Notes: generated from the letters alone by a model not told the origin. A stretch of DNA of 64,000 nucleotides from Halorhabdus sp. CBA1104 (GCF_009690625.1 NZ_CP033878.1:1860001-1924000); one strand, 5' to 3'. Numbered from the stretch's first letter, positions 34,563 to 44,553 are shown. Translations and numbers: made by a program.

Positions 34563-35204
34563 TTACTGGTCTCTGAACGCGGTCGTCCCGCGTTCGTGCA
34601 GGTCTCGCGAGACCTCGCCAACCGCCTGTTGGAGACCATCGTGATAGTCGAGGAGTCGCTCCCGCAGTTCTGGGTGCTTTCGGGCGAGCAGTTGGACGGC
34701 CGACAGCGCGGCGTTGAAGGACTTGCCCGCGTCGACGGCGACGAGTGGCGCACCTTGTGGCATCCCGATCACCGAGTCGACGGACTTCTCCTGGACTGGC
34801 ACGCCGATCACCGGAAGGGGATAGGCGATCGAGGCGGTCATGTTCGGTAAGTCTGCGCTCTTGCCCCCTGCGCCGGCGATGATCACGTCGAGCCCGCGAT
34901 CCTCGGCCGTCTCGGCGTAGGTATACATCAATTCGGGTGTCCGATGGGCGGAGACGACGAACGTCTCGAAGGTGAACTGCGACTCGGGTGGGGCCTCGTA
35001 GTCTGTCTGCTCCTCGAATCCGAGTTGTTCGGTCAGGACGTCGTAGGCACCCGGACGGCCGGTTTCCGAGCCAGCCATCACGTCCAGGTCCGAGTCCGAT
35101 CCCATAATGATCCCGATGTCGGGGGTTTCGGCGGCTGGCCGGTCCATTTGAGCCTGTGCTTCGAGTCGGTCGATCAGCGACTGGACGCTCTGGGCGGTCG
35201 TCAT
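34563..35204 (-). CDS. purE: N5-carboxyaminoimidazole ribonucleotide mutase (PurE)
   Basis: This 213-residue purine-biosynthesis enzyme converts N5-CAIR to CAIR. Motifs are IGIIMGSDSD (~30-39), VVSAHRTPE and AGAGGKSADLPNM. It is longer than bacterial PurE (about 160 aa) because of an N-terminal helix and an insert of about 30 residues after GSDSDLDVMAG, a pattern I associate with haloarchaea. Its partner purK lies 2.8 kb upstream on the same strand, with an ABC transporter between them. Confidence 0.95.
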   Translation of the reverse strand: MTTAQSVQSLIDRLEAQAQMDRPAAETPDIGIIMGSDSDLDVMAGSETGRPGAYDVLTEQLGFEEQTDYEAPPESQFTFETFVVSAHRTPELMYTYAETAEDRGLDVIIAGAGGKSADLPNMTASIAYPLPVIGVPVQEKSVDSVIGMPQGAPLVAVDAGKSFNAALSAVQLLARKHPELRERLLDYHDGLQQAVGEVSRDLHERGTTAFRDQ

Positions 35205-35282
35205 GGCTGGCTGTGCTCGTGGGGGTGGCCTAACTTTGTCGGGTTGGAGTGTCCGCTGACCCGTCGAGGGTGTCCTCCGATT

Positions 35283-36119
35283 TCAGAGGTCGTGGCTCCG
35301 GAACCAGCGCTGACCGATAGCCAAGAGGACGGCTGTGCCGATCAGGAGGAGTGTCGCCCCGGCGATGTCGTACGTTCCGTGGATGAGGACTCCCTGGGGG
35401 TCGAAGTACCGCATCGGCGAGATCGCGCCGACCCACGCGAGGTCGGTCGTCGCAATCACTGACTCGCCGAGCCACCCGAGAAAGACGACGCCGAGTGCGA
35501 GGCGACCCGCCGTCCGACCACGACGGACGACGATACCCACGAGGAGCCCGAACGCACTCCAAAAGAGGAGGTACGGAACCGAGAGGGCGTGGACGACCGC
35601 GAGATCCACGATCGACAGCGACTGCCCCGCGGCGAGGGCCATCACGGACAGGACAGCCGGGACCACGACGTTGAGGACGACGATCGGCACCAGCAGCGCC
35701 AGGAACTTCCCACCCAGGACGCTCCGCCGGGCGACAGGAGCGGCAAGTAGCGTGTCCATGCGTCCCTCGCCGAGATCGCCGGCGACCGTCCCGGCAGCCG
35801 TGTATGCCAGATAGCCACCGAGCCCGACGATCCAGCCCAGGGTGTAAAACTCGCTGGCCAGCAGGCCCTCGATCGACGCGAGACTCTCGAAGCCGAACAA
35901 CTCGTTCACGACTGCGGGCATCGCGTCCAGCATCTCCGAGAAGCCGGCGTCGATCATCTGCGGGCCGACCCATATATACAGCGCTCCGAAGAGCGAGAAC
36001 AGCACCGCGAGGACGACTGTCACCGGCAAGCGGTTGCGCCCCTCGAAGCGAGCGACCTGGCTGAGCGGACTCGACTCGACTGGTGTGTTTGTATCCCTGG
36101 CGTCGGCCACCGTCTTCAT
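35283..36119 (-). CDS. ABC-2 permease, second of a tandem pair
   Basis: This 278-residue permease has six predicted helices. It is a paralogue of the next permease: both contain AGDxxxGRMDTLLAAPVxR, LAAVHALSVPYLL and GAIxPMRYxDP. It overlaps that gene by 4 nt (ATGA). The two probably form a heterodimeric channel served by the ATPase encoded upstream. The substrate is unknown. It is the last gene of the inserted exporter and lies 78 nt before purE. Confidence 0.9.
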   Translation of the reverse strand: MKTVADARDTNTPVESSPLSQVARFEGRNRLPVTVVLAVLFSLFGALYIWVGPQMIDAGFSEMLDAMPAVVNELFGFESLASIEGLLASEFYTLGWIVGLGGYLAYTAAGTVAGDLGEGRMDTLLAAPVARRSVLGGKFLALLVPIVVLNVVVPAVLSVMALAAGQSLSIVDLAVVHALSVPYLLFWSAFGLLVGIVVRRGRTAGRLALGVVFLGWLGESVIATTDLAWVGAISPMRYFDPQGVLIHGTYDIAGATLLLIGTAVLLAIGQRWFRSHDL

Positions 36120-36904
36120 TGGACGTCCACCTCCCCGAACAGCCAGCCACTCCCGCCCAGCAGGACGATTGCAGCGACGAGGAGAATTCCAGCGCCGACT
36201 GGATCGTAGACGCTCTCGGTGAGAATGGCCAGTGGATCGTAGTAGCGCATGGGAGCAATCGCCCCCAGCCAGGACACGTCCGTCCCCGAGACGAGCAGTT
36301 CGAGGAGGAAGGTTCCGATGATGGTCCCGGCCGCGACGCCTTCCGCGATGCGCCGTCGGGGGGCCACCACGGAGACGCCCATACCGAACGCGCCACAGGC
36401 GAGCAAGTACGGAACCGAGAGGGCGTGGACGGCCGCGAGATCGACGAGCGGGATCGTCTCCTCGATCACCAGCGTCGCGCCGTAGACCCCGACGAAGACG
36501 GCGACGTTCACGACCACGATCGGTGTGAGCAAGGCGAGGTACCGTTCGACGAGCAAACGCGCCCGCGAGACCGGAGCCGCAAGCAGGGTGTCCATCCGCC
36601 CGTTCTCGACGTCGCCAGCGATGGTGCCCCCGGCGAGGTACGAAAGATAGGCACCCAGGCCGAGCAGCCAGACGTACTCGTAGAGTTCGATCGCGATGAA
36701 TCCCTCCAGGGTCCCCATGTGCTCGAGCCCCATCTGCTCGACCATGGCGGCGGGCAACTGCTCGAACAGCGTCTCCAGATCCACGTCGCCGAGGATTCCG
36801 GGCGCGATGAGCGTCATCATCCCGCCAAAGGCCGCGATGCTGGCCCCGATGACGACCGAACTGGGCGCCAGTCGTTCCGCCTCGAAGCGCGTCGTCTCAA
36901 ACAT
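36116..36904 (-). CDS. ABC-2 permease, first of a tandem pair
   Basis: This 262-residue membrane protein is homologous to its downstream neighbour over its full length. The start MFETTRFEAERLAPSS at ATG 36902-36904 overlaps the ATPase stop by 8 nt, and the longer in-frame extension lies inside the ATPase gene and is rejected. Motifs GGTIAGDVENGRMDTLLAAPVSRARLL and GAIAPMRYYDP are typical of the haloarchaeal ABC-2 subfamily. Confidence 0.9.
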   Translation of the reverse strand: MFETTRFEAERLAPSSVVIGASIAAFGGMMTLIAPGILGDVDLETLFEQLPAAMVEQMGLEHMGTLEGFIAIELYEYVWLLGLGAYLSYLAGGTIAGDVENGRMDTLLAAPVSRARLLVERYLALLTPIVVVNVAVFVGVYGATLVIEETIPLVDLAAVHALSVPYLLACGAFGMGVSVVAPRRRIAEGVAAGTIIGTFLLELLVSGTDVSWLGAIAPMRYYDPLAILTESVYDPVGAGILLVAAIVLLGGSGWLFGEVDVQ

Positions 36905-37943
36905 CGGCCTCCTCCGATCGCTCGGCCATCCTCCCCCCGGTTTCGTCGTCTTCGTCCGCGACGTCTCGTCTCGTCCCGTTTTCGACGGCTTCGACACGCT
37001 CGCTGGGATCCTCGCCGTAGAACCGCATGAACACGTCTTCGAGCGGTGCCTCTTCGATACTCAAATCGCGGATGTCGTATTCGAGCAGGCGGTCTAGCAG
37101 CGGCTCGTAGGCCCCGGTGTAGGTGAACGAGATGCTCGTCGCGTGATCAGATCCGGCAGCCGCCTCGGCCTGCTCGTCCGGACTGTCGGCGGCCCCGTCG
37201 CCGCTGACCTCGACGTCGTGGACGCCCTCGATCCCGATCGCCGCGGGGTCGACGTCGCCGCCGAGGCGTGCCCGGACGGTCTTGCCGCTGCGGTCGATCA
37301 GTGACTCGACGTCTTCGAGTTCGATAAGCCGACCATCCCGAATGATCGCGATCCGATCACACACCTTCCGGACCTCACTCAGGATGTGCGAAGAGAACAA
37401 GAAGGTCTTGCCTCGCTGTTGCTCGCTGCGGATGAATTCGAGTAACTCCTCCTGTTTCAGCGGGTCCAGCCCCGATGTGGGTTCGTCCATGATCAGCAGG
37501 TCGGGATCGTGCATGAACGCCAGGACGATCGCGAGCATCTGCTTGTTCCCGCGGGAGTACTCTCTGACCTTCCGGTCGAGAGGTGGATCGAACAGATCGA
37601 GCATCTCGTCGCTGCGGACGTCACCCCGCAACGCGCCGTGGTAGGCCAGCAGTCGCCGGCCAGTGACGTTCTCGTTGAAACTGGGTTCGGCCGGGAGATA
37701 GCCGATATCGGCCCGGACCGCCCGGAGCGCTTGGGCATCCCGGATGTCCGCACCGAGGATCGTCGCCGTCCCATCAGTGGGGGACTGAAAACCCATCAGC
37801 GTCCGGATCGTCGTCGTCTTGCCGGCCCCGTTCGGGCCGAGGAAGCCGAACACTTCCCCCTCCGCGACGTCGAAGGAGAGGGCTTCGACACCTCGCACGT
37901 CCCCGTAGTACTTCGTGAGCCCATCGGTTCGGATCGCCGGCAT
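36897..37943 (-). CDS. ABC transporter ATP-binding protein
   Basis: This 348-residue ATPase has Walker A GPNGAGKTT at 36-44, signature YSRGNKQML near 133 and Walker B LLIMDEPTSGLD near 155. A C-terminal region of about 120 residues is acidic, with a low-complexity stretch (GDGAADSPDEQAEAAAGSD) and a disordered end. It energises the two downstream permeases. The ATG at 37941-37943 (MPAIRTDGLTKYYGD) is chosen because ABC homology begins there. It follows purK by 84 nt on the same strand. Confidence 0.93.
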   Translation of the reverse strand: MPAIRTDGLTKYYGDVRGVEALSFDVAEGEVFGFLGPNGAGKTTTIRTLMGFQSPTDGTATILGADIRDAQALRAVRADIGYLPAEPSFNENVTGRRLLAYHGALRGDVRSDEMLDLFDPPLDRKVREYSRGNKQMLAIVLAFMHDPDLLIMDEPTSGLDPLKQEELLEFIRSEQQRGKTFLFSSHILSEVRKVCDRIAIIRDGRLIELEDVESLIDRSGKTVRARLGGDVDPAAIGIEGVHDVEVSGDGAADSPDEQAEAAAGSDHATSISFTYTGAYEPLLDRLLEYDIRDLSIEEAPLEDVFMRFYGEDPSERVEAVENGTRRDVADEDDETGGRMAERSEEADV

Positions 37944-38027
37944 ACTGAATCCCGTAGGCAATCGGCCGATCGGCCTATGAAAATATCGGTTACCGAGATA
38001 GCACTGACAATCGGCTTGCAACCGCCG

Positions 38028-39217
38028 TCACTCGAACGTCAGGTCGTCGCGAATCGCTCGCGTCCGTTCGAGCAGTGCTGTCGGCTCGCTATCGCTGTCT
38101 CCCACCGCTGTGACGTGGCCCATCTTTCGGCGCTGACGGACCTCGTTTTTCCCGTAGTAGTGCAGTGTGGTACCGCTGGCTTCCAGCACGCGATCGACGT
38201 TTCGGAGCGTCGCCGGCTGTTGGTTCTCGACGTCACCCAGGATGTTCGCCGTCACCGTCGGCGAGCGTCGATCGGTCGCGCCCAGGGCCACCCCGCGACG
38301 GCCCGGAGGTGCTGTTCGAACTGCGAGGTCAGACCGCCCTCGATCGTCCAGTGGCCGGAGTTGTGCGGCCGCGGGGCGATCTCGTTGAGCAGAATGTCAC
38401 CGTCTGACCCTTCGAATAGCTCGATGCCGAAGACGCCACGGCCATCCAGCACGTCCAGTACGTCGAATGCGATCTCGCGTGCGCGTTCGCGGACCGCTGG
38501 CTCGGCCCGGGCCGGCGAGACCGTCTCCCGGAGGATCTCCGCGCGGTGGATCGTCTCCGTGACGGGGAAGGCATCTTCTTCGCCGTCGCCCTGGACAGCC
38601 ATGACGGCGAGTTCGCGTTCGAAGTCGACAAAGCCCTCGATCATCGCCGCGCCAGCGGGGTCCTCGGGGGTGGCCCCCGGCCCAGCCCGGACGATCGTCT
38701 CGAAGGCACTCTCGGCGTCCTCCGGGGTCTCGATCGGGACGTTCCCGCGACCGTCGTAGCCTCCTTTTCGGGCCTTCAGCATGGCAGGATAGCCCAGTTC
38801 GTCGAGCGCCTCGTGCAGTTCGGCCAGGGAATCGACGCCGCGAAACGGGGGAACCGGGACGCCCGCGTCTTCGAGGCGGCGCTTCTGGACGAGCTTGTCC
38901 TCGATCGTCCGAAGCGTGTCGGGATGGGGGTGAACGGGCGTGCCCGTCTGCTCGCTTACTGATTCCAGGAGGTCCGGGTCGGCGAGTTCGATCTCGTAGG
39001 TGAGATACGCAGCCCGCTCGGCGAGTTCCCGGAGGGCGTCGCGATCGTCGAAATCGGCGACGAGTTGGTCGCGAGTAACCGGCGCGGCCGGCGGGTCCGG
39101 TGTCGGATCGACAACGAGCAGCTCCATCCCCAGCGGCGCGGCGGCTTCCCCCAGCATCCGACCGAGTTGCCCGCCGCCGACGACGCCGACGGTCGGGCCG
39201 GGCGCTGTCACGTTCAT
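38028..39217 (-). CDS. purK: N5-carboxyaminoimidazole ribonucleotide synthase (PurK), apparent frameshift
   Basis: This ATP-grasp enzyme makes N5-CAIR from AIR, bicarbonate and ATP. The N-terminal GVVGGGQLGRMLGEAA (residues ~10-25), the glycine-rich ATP loop KARKGGYDGRGN and NEIAPRPHNSGHWTIEG are intact. After AVAGWP the frame breaks. The expected LGATDRRSPTVTANILGD...RAIRDDLTFE continues in another frame to 38028. One extra G in the run at 38285-38287 (plus strand) restores a 396-residue enzyme of normal length. As written the first frame stops at 38252 after 321 residues. It lies upstream of the ABC module that separates it from purE. Confidence 0.88.
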
Positions 39218-39278
39218 GTGCGGGGAGATTCAGCGATGACGGTTAAGCGTTTCAGAACCGGCCGAGATGGGGCCACTC

Positions 39279-41183
39279 TCAGTCGGCCACCCAGTCCTCG
39301 TGTATCCAGAACGTCCGCATCCGGTCGCCACCCTGGCGTATCGCGGCCTCGGAAGCGACGTACTCTGCCTCAAGGATGTCCGTCGGCACCGTTCTGTCCT
39401 CACCGGCCGTCAGGACGATCGGTGGTGGGTCGTCGCCGATCTGATTTCGAAGTGTTTCGGCATCGCGGACACACTCGACGGCCGCGTCGCTCCGGGAGAG
39501 GTACCACGGCAGTGGCAACATCGGATTGTACCACTTGACACACAGGGGCCGGGTATCCAGTGACGGCGTCTGGCCGGCCGGTCGCGTCACTGACTCGCCG
39601 TAGACGATGACATCCGTTCCGTCGTGCTCGCCTGCGATCCGATCCAGGTCCTCGACCGGCCCGCGGAGGGCGTTTTCGGGCTGAGCGTACTGGACGAGTT
39701 TGTTCCCGTCTCCTTGGACGAGTCCGCTGTCGCCCCCTGCACTGTTCGTGTAGACGACGCCCGTACTGACAGCCAGCATCTGCACGACGAGGAGGCCGAT
39801 TACCACGCCAGCGATGGCAGCGCCGATCGAGTCCTCGTGGGCGAGCGCGATCGAGCCACGGCGATAGATCGCTGCCAGTGCGACACCAGCCGGAATCGAC
39901 AGCGGGACGAGGACGTGGATCAACAACCACGCCCCGAAGATGTCAGTACCGACAGGATAGCCGAGCAAGGAAGCAAAGCCCGCGTAGCCGGTGAAGATCA
40001 CCAGTGTGCGAGAGGTGCCACGCCCGTACCGTTCGAGGAGCGTCCCGACCACCGCCAGGGCAGTGAGAGGGAGGGCAGCGACGAGCAGGACTTCGAGGAA
40101 TTGACCCAGGACGCAGGGGTAGCCAGTAATCGAATCGACACCGGCCAGCCCGGCGAGATCGATCCCAGCCACGCCCGTCGTCGAGCAACTGGGCGCGCCA
40201 CTGTGGCCAAACCAGTACGCCAGCCCATCCGCGATATGATCGACGGTTGTCCCAACGAGTGCGGGGAGTTTCGTCGGATCGAAAACCGCCGCCCAGAGGC
40301 CAACGCCACCCTCACCGCGGGGATATTCCAGGCCGGCCATTCCGGCCCCTCGCGGGGCGTAGATGAACAAGACGGTCAATCCACCGACCAGGGCTGCACC
40401 GACGAGATGGGCGAGGGACGTCCCTGCCTGGCGAAGGGTGTTCCGGCCCTGGCTGGCGAGTCGCTGGGCGTGGGTCGCCAGCAGGGCGACCCCGCTGTCG
40501 TAGTCGTCGGGCTTGTAGAGCATGTGTTCGACGAGCAGGGCAGCCGCGCCGAACCAGGTCAACAGATAGACGACGGCGTTCTCTTTCGAGCCGAAGCCGA
40601 GCGCGACGAACACTGCCGCGCCGTATAGATATCGGGGCCGTCGCGTGTCGACAAAGCGGACGAGCAGGCCCAGCGCCACGAACATGAACGTCGCGACCAG
40701 CAGATCGCTGCGCATGAACCGCGAGTAATAGAGGAGAACCGGATTGAGTGCCAAGAGTCCGGCTGTCGCGACGAGTTCGGACCGTCGGAGGTGCTTTCGA
40801 AACAGCCAGACCGATGCCGGCAGGAGAGCAGCACCGACCAGAGCAACCGGGAGGCGAATCGTCGCGTCGCTCGGCCCCAGGACCGGAATCAGCCACCGGG
40901 TGGCGTGCTGGAGGACCGGCCCGTGGATGATATACCGGTACGCGAAATCACCAGTCTCGGCGAAGTGCAGTGCCCAGTAGGCCACCCGTCCCTCGTCGTA
41001 ATGGGCGACGCGGACACCGAGGGCGAACAGGCGCAGTATCAAAGCGACGGCGACGATGGCGACCAGCGCGACCACGAGCGGCTTGTACTCGCCCAGCGTG
41101 GATCGATAGGACTCGCGCAATCGCCCGATAGCCGCTGTCGTCGTCTCACGAGCGGAGTGGCCCTCACGTTCGTCGTCGGTCAC
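39279..41183 (-). CDS. Agl23-like (TIGR03663) multi-membrane protein, copy 1
   Basis: This 634-residue GT-C-type membrane protein has about 12 helices. It has the luminal acid motif HYDEGRVAYW with Asp63-Glu64 in the first outer loop, as in dolichol-phosphate-dependent sugar transferases. LLALNPVLLYYSRFMRSDLLVATFMF is strongly conserved with the next gene. Family members are annotated as flippase-activity-associated Agl23, connected with N-glycosylation of S-layer and archaellin proteins. The C-terminal ~170 residues form an extracytoplasmic domain. A real transferase role is inference. It is 51 nt from its tandem paralogue. Confidence 0.87.
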   Translation of the reverse strand: MTDDEREGHSARETTTAAIGRLRESYRSTLGEYKPLVVALVAIVAVALILRLFALGVRVAHYDEGRVAYWALHFAETGDFAYRYIIHGPVLQHATRWLIPVLGPSDATIRLPVALVGAALLPASVWLFRKHLRRSELVATAGLLALNPVLLYYSRFMRSDLLVATFMFVALGLLVRFVDTRRPRYLYGAAVFVALGFGSKENAVVYLLTWFGAAALLVEHMLYKPDDYDSGVALLATHAQRLASQGRNTLRQAGTSLAHLVGAALVGGLTVLFIYAPRGAGMAGLEYPRGEGGVGLWAAVFDPTKLPALVGTTVDHIADGLAYWFGHSGAPSCSTTGVAGIDLAGLAGVDSITGYPCVLGQFLEVLLVAALPLTALAVVGTLLERYGRGTSRTLVIFTGYAGFASLLGYPVGTDIFGAWLLIHVLVPLSIPAGVALAAIYRRGSIALAHEDSIGAAIAGVVIGLLVVQMLAVSTGVVYTNSAGGDSGLVQGDGNKLVQYAQPENALRGPVEDLDRIAGEHDGTDVIVYGESVTRPAGQTPSLDTRPLCVKWYNPMLPLPWYLSRSDAAVECVRDAETLRNQIGDDPPPIVLTAGEDRTVPTDILEAEYVASEAAIRQGGDRMRTFWIHEDWVAD

Positions 41184-41234
41184 GATGGAGTCTCCAGAGT
41201 GCGGGTACTTTGCGGTTTCCGTTCGCGACGGTGG

Positions 41235-43130
41235 TTACTGTCCCGCGTTCCACCACTCTTTGTGGACGTAGAAGGTCGCTTCCGAGCCGTGGGTGCGGAG
41301 TTCGTACGTCAGCGCGTAGTAGTCGGCTTCGAATGCCGATTCAGGGACCGTATTGTCGTTCTCACGGACGATGACGACCGGTACCGGGTCCTCGCCGTCG
41401 ATGCTGTCCTGGAGCGTACTTTCGTTTGCTGCACACTCGGTCTCGGCGTCGTAAGCCGCCAGATACCAGTTGAGCGGGATCGTGTTGCCCCACACCGTAC
41501 AGACAGGCCGGAAGTCCTTGTGGGCGGTAGAAGCGTTTTCCGTGACGAACGATCCGCCGTCGTCTATCGAGCCATCGTAGACCAGGACGTCAGTTCCGTC
41601 GTGTACTGGAGAGATGTGTTGGATCTGTTCGAGGGCCGGCCGGAGGTCGTCACCGGGCTGGCCGTATTGGACGAGCGGATTGTCCCCCGATCGGGCGTTA
41701 GCCCCGTACGCGCCAGCGACGGCCGTCGAGACGACCAGTACGGCAACGAAGCCGATGACGACCGTCGAGAGGCCGAATTCGATCTGGTCGTCGTGACGGA
41801 TGGCGTCGATCGCCCACCGGCCGAATAGGCCAAGTCCCACCGCAGCGGGAATGGCGAGGGGAACGAGCGTGTGAGTCATACCCCACTTCCAGCCACTCCC
41901 GATCGAGAACGTCAGCGGGTAGCCCAGCCAGGAGGCTACGCCAGCGTAGGTCATGAACAACACCAGCGTCCGGCTCCGGGCGGCAGCGTACCGTTCCCGC
42001 ACGAATCCGATCGCCGCGAGGACCAATAGCGGGAACGACTTCGCGAACAGCCCCTCCGTCATCGCCCCGAGCCGTTCGAGATAGGGGACCGTGTTGCTCG
42101 TGCCACTGACTTCTGGTGGCCCGGGGAGGTCGAGGACGACCCCGTCGAGGCCACCGAACTGGAAGTACTCGGCTTCCGGATAGACGACGTACGTGAACGT
42201 ATCGACGACGAGTTCGGGGAGTTTCAAGGGCGCAGCCACCGCGTCCCACAGGCCGAGGGTCGCACTGGCGTCGCTGGGCGGGTAGAGCATTCCGGCCATC
42301 CCGCCGCCCCGAGGCGCGAACATGAACACGAACAGCGCGACGAACAGTACGGCCACGCCCAGGCTGTGGCCTCCATAATACAGCAGCCAGCCCAGCAGGC
42401 TTCGACTCCCGTCGAACAGTCGATCGCGGACCCCTGCGAGTTTCGACCTGACGAGCGCGCCCGCACTCCGATACGCCCGGGGGCGGTAGAAAGCCGCGTC
42501 GAGACAGAGTGCGCCGGCTCCCAGCCAAGTGATTACGTACAGGGGTGCGTTCTCCTTCGAGGCGATGCCGAAGACGAGCAACGCCGTCGCGCCGTAGACG
42601 TATCGAGGCTTGCGGGTGTCGTAGAAGCGAACGAGTAGACCAAAGGCAGTGAACATGAACGCCGCGACCAGCAGATCGCTGCGCATGAACCGAGAGTAGT
42701 ACAGCAAAACGGGGTTGGCCGCAAGCAACGCTGCCAGGGCGACCGTCTCGATATCGTCGAGATGTTCACGATATAGCAGTGCGGTAACGGGCAGGAGACC
42801 GCCGATCACCGCGACCGGCAGGCGGGCAACGAAGTCGTTCGCACCGAGGAGCCCGAAGAGGTACCGGCCGACGTGCTGGATAAAGGGGCCGTGGGTGTGG
42901 GAGTTGTACGCGAAGTGGCTCGTCTCTACGGCGTGATCGACCCAGTAGGCGACCCGGGCTTCGTCCCAGTGAGCGACACGCCAGCCGAGTTGAAAGAACC
43001 TGGCCAGCAGGCCAAGTGCCGCCACCGCGAGGACGGCGACGACGACTGGATGGGTCCGGACGTAAGCCCGGACCCGCTGGCCAGGCCCCGTCCCAGCGGC
43101 GGGATCGGTGGCCGCGAAACCGTCGGACAT
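41235..43130 (-). CDS. Agl23-like (TIGR03663) multi-membrane protein, copy 2
   Basis: This 631-residue paralogue of the preceding gene has the HWDEARVAYW motif (Asp56-Glu57) and near-identical NPVLLYYSRFMRSDLLVAAFMF. It also has the same glycine loop MFAPRGGGMAGMLYP that appears in copy 1 as YAPRGAGMAGLEYP. The extracytoplasmic C-terminal part is more divergent and contains Asp-rich loops. Tandem duplication followed by divergence is evident. No other agl gene is in this window. Confidence 0.87.
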   Translation of the reverse strand: MSDGFAATDPAAGTGPGQRVRAYVRTHPVVVAVLAVAALGLLARFFQLGWRVAHWDEARVAYWVDHAVETSHFAYNSHTHGPFIQHVGRYLFGLLGANDFVARLPVAVIGGLLPVTALLYREHLDDIETVALAALLAANPVLLYYSRFMRSDLLVAAFMFTAFGLLVRFYDTRKPRYVYGATALLVFGIASKENAPLYVITWLGAGALCLDAAFYRPRAYRSAGALVRSKLAGVRDRLFDGSRSLLGWLLYYGGHSLGVAVLFVALFVFMFAPRGGGMAGMLYPPSDASATLGLWDAVAAPLKLPELVVDTFTYVVYPEAEYFQFGGLDGVVLDLPGPPEVSGTSNTVPYLERLGAMTEGLFAKSFPLLVLAAIGFVRERYAAARSRTLVLFMTYAGVASWLGYPLTFSIGSGWKWGMTHTLVPLAIPAAVGLGLFGRWAIDAIRHDDQIEFGLSTVVIGFVAVLVVSTAVAGAYGANARSGDNPLVQYGQPGDDLRPALEQIQHISPVHDGTDVLVYDGSIDDGGSFVTENASTAHKDFRPVCTVWGNTIPLNWYLAAYDAETECAANESTLQDSIDGEDPVPVVIVRENDNTVPESAFEADYYALTYELRTHGSEATFYVHKEWWNAGQ

Positions 43131-43267
43131 ACTGACTTGCTGTGGGCCGGGGGGTTAGAATCCTTCTGGTATCCGAAACGGACGCCCCCAGTCTGGAAGC
43201 AAGTGACGTCTCTTAGGTCTGTTCGGGAGGGCACAGACCCGGAGCGAATAGGGTCGACGCGCGTGGC

Positions 43268-44233
43268 CTAGCTGTGGATGCCCATCGCCTCGATCTGCTC
43301 CTGGTAGCGGTTGCGGATCGTGACTTCGGTCACCTGGGCGACGTCGGCGACTTCGCGCTGGGTCTTCTTCTCGTTGCAGAGCAACGAGGCGGCGTAGATC
43401 GCGGCGGCAGCATAGCCCGTCGGGGATTTCCCCGAGAGCAGCCCCTTCTCGGCGGTGGTCTCGATGATCTCGTTGGCTTTCGACTGGACTTCCTCTGAGA
43501 GATCGAGTTCCGAGCAGAAACGGGGGACGTACTTCTTGGGGTCGACGGGTTCCATCTCCAGGCCGAGTTCCTGAGAGATATACCGGTAGGTCCGGCCGAT
43601 CTCCTTGCGTTCGACGCGGGAGACTTCGCTGATCTCCTCTAAACTCCGCGGGATGCCTTCCTTCCGGCAGGCGGCGTACAGTGCCGAGGTCGCGACACCC
43701 TCGATCGAGCGGCCGCGGATGAGGTCCTCGTCGAGTGCGCGACGGTAGATGACCGACGCGACCTCGCGTACCGAGCGCGGGACGCCCAGTGCCGAGGCCA
43801 TGCGGTCGATCTCGCTCAGAGCGAACTGCAGGTTGCGTTCGCCCGCGTCCTTGGTCCGGATGCGTTCCTGCCACTTGCGCAGGCGATGCATCTGGGAGCG
43901 TTTCTTCGAAGAAATGGAGCGGCCGTAGGCGTCTTTGTCCTTCCAGTCGATGGTCGTCGTCAGCCCCTTATCGTGCATCGTCTGGGTCGTCGGCGCGCCC
44001 ACCCGGGATTTCTCCTGGCGCTCCTCGTGGTTGAACGCCCGCCACTCCGGTCCTGGATCGATGTTCTCCTCCTCGACGACGAGGCCACAGTCGTCACAGA
44101 TGATCTCGCCCCTGTCTGCGTCCTTGACGAGATTGTCAGAATCGCACTCCGGACATTCTCTCACCCCCTCTCGTTCGTCGGATTCGGTCTCGGATTCACG
44201 CTCGCGCTCCCGCTGGCGGGTGGACCGTGTCAT
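43268..44233 (-). CDS. tfb: Transcription initiation factor TFB
   Basis: This 321-residue TFIIB homologue has a zinc ribbon with Cys27, Cys30, Cys46 and Cys49, then the B-reader/linker ([34 protein letters not shown]). Two cyclin-like repeats at about 125-205 and 220-305 contact TBP and the BRE. Haloarchaea carry several TFBs with different promoter preferences, and which paralogue this is cannot be told from the window. An Arg/Glu-rich N-terminal tail (residues 1-24) precedes the ribbon. Two AT boxes precede the start (44239-44246 and 44261-44269). Confidence 0.96.
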   Translation of the reverse strand: MTRSTRQRERERESETESDEREGVRECPECDSDNLVKDADRGEIICDDCGLVVEEENIDPGPEWRAFNHEERQEKSRVGAPTTQTMHDKGLTTTIDWKDKDAYGRSISSKKRSQMHRLRKWQERIRTKDAGERNLQFALSEIDRMASALGVPRSVREVASVIYRRALDEDLIRGRSIEGVATSALYAACRKEGIPRSLEEISEVSRVERKEIGRTYRYISQELGLEMEPVDPKKYVPRFCSELDLSEEVQSKANEIIETTAEKGLLSGKSPTGYAAAAIYAASLLCNEKKTQREVADVAQVTEVTIRNRYQEQIEAMGIHS

Positions 44234-44553
44234 CGCACTTTTATAGTAGCAGTGTCTCCCGACTTAAATCCTTGGAATTAGTTTATTCCTGTTGTCACAT
44301 CAACCAGCGAGGGAGTCCACTCGAACGGCCTGGAGAACGAGTCTCCCGGCCAGTAGCGGGGCTTTGCCGGTTACCGTCGCCGGGTAGGAGTTGCCGTGCG
44401 TCTAGTGGCCGTTGGACGTCGATTCGGCTCAGTGCTGTGATTGGGCTGGCTCGAAACGCAGGCGGCAACTGGCATGTTCGTGTCGTGCAGCCAGAGCACT
44501 GGGCGGTCGGTGGATCGGAACGCCCTAACACGATGGCGGCCTATCGTCTTTCG
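44234..44553. other. Divergent intergenic region tfb / rnhA
   Basis: These 320 nt hold the tfb promoter region: CTATAAAAG (minus strand, 44239-44247) and GGATTTAAG (44262-44270), plus AT-rich sequence to 44290. The remaining ~260 nt are GC-rich and no gene, tRNA or repeat was recognised there. Confidence 0.5.

Noticed and set aside
36905-36997. N-terminal extension of the first permease (MSKPSKTGRDETS...)
   Set aside because: It lies inside the upstream ATPase coding sequence, is Lys/Arg-rich and lacks membrane features. ATG 36904 is the better start.
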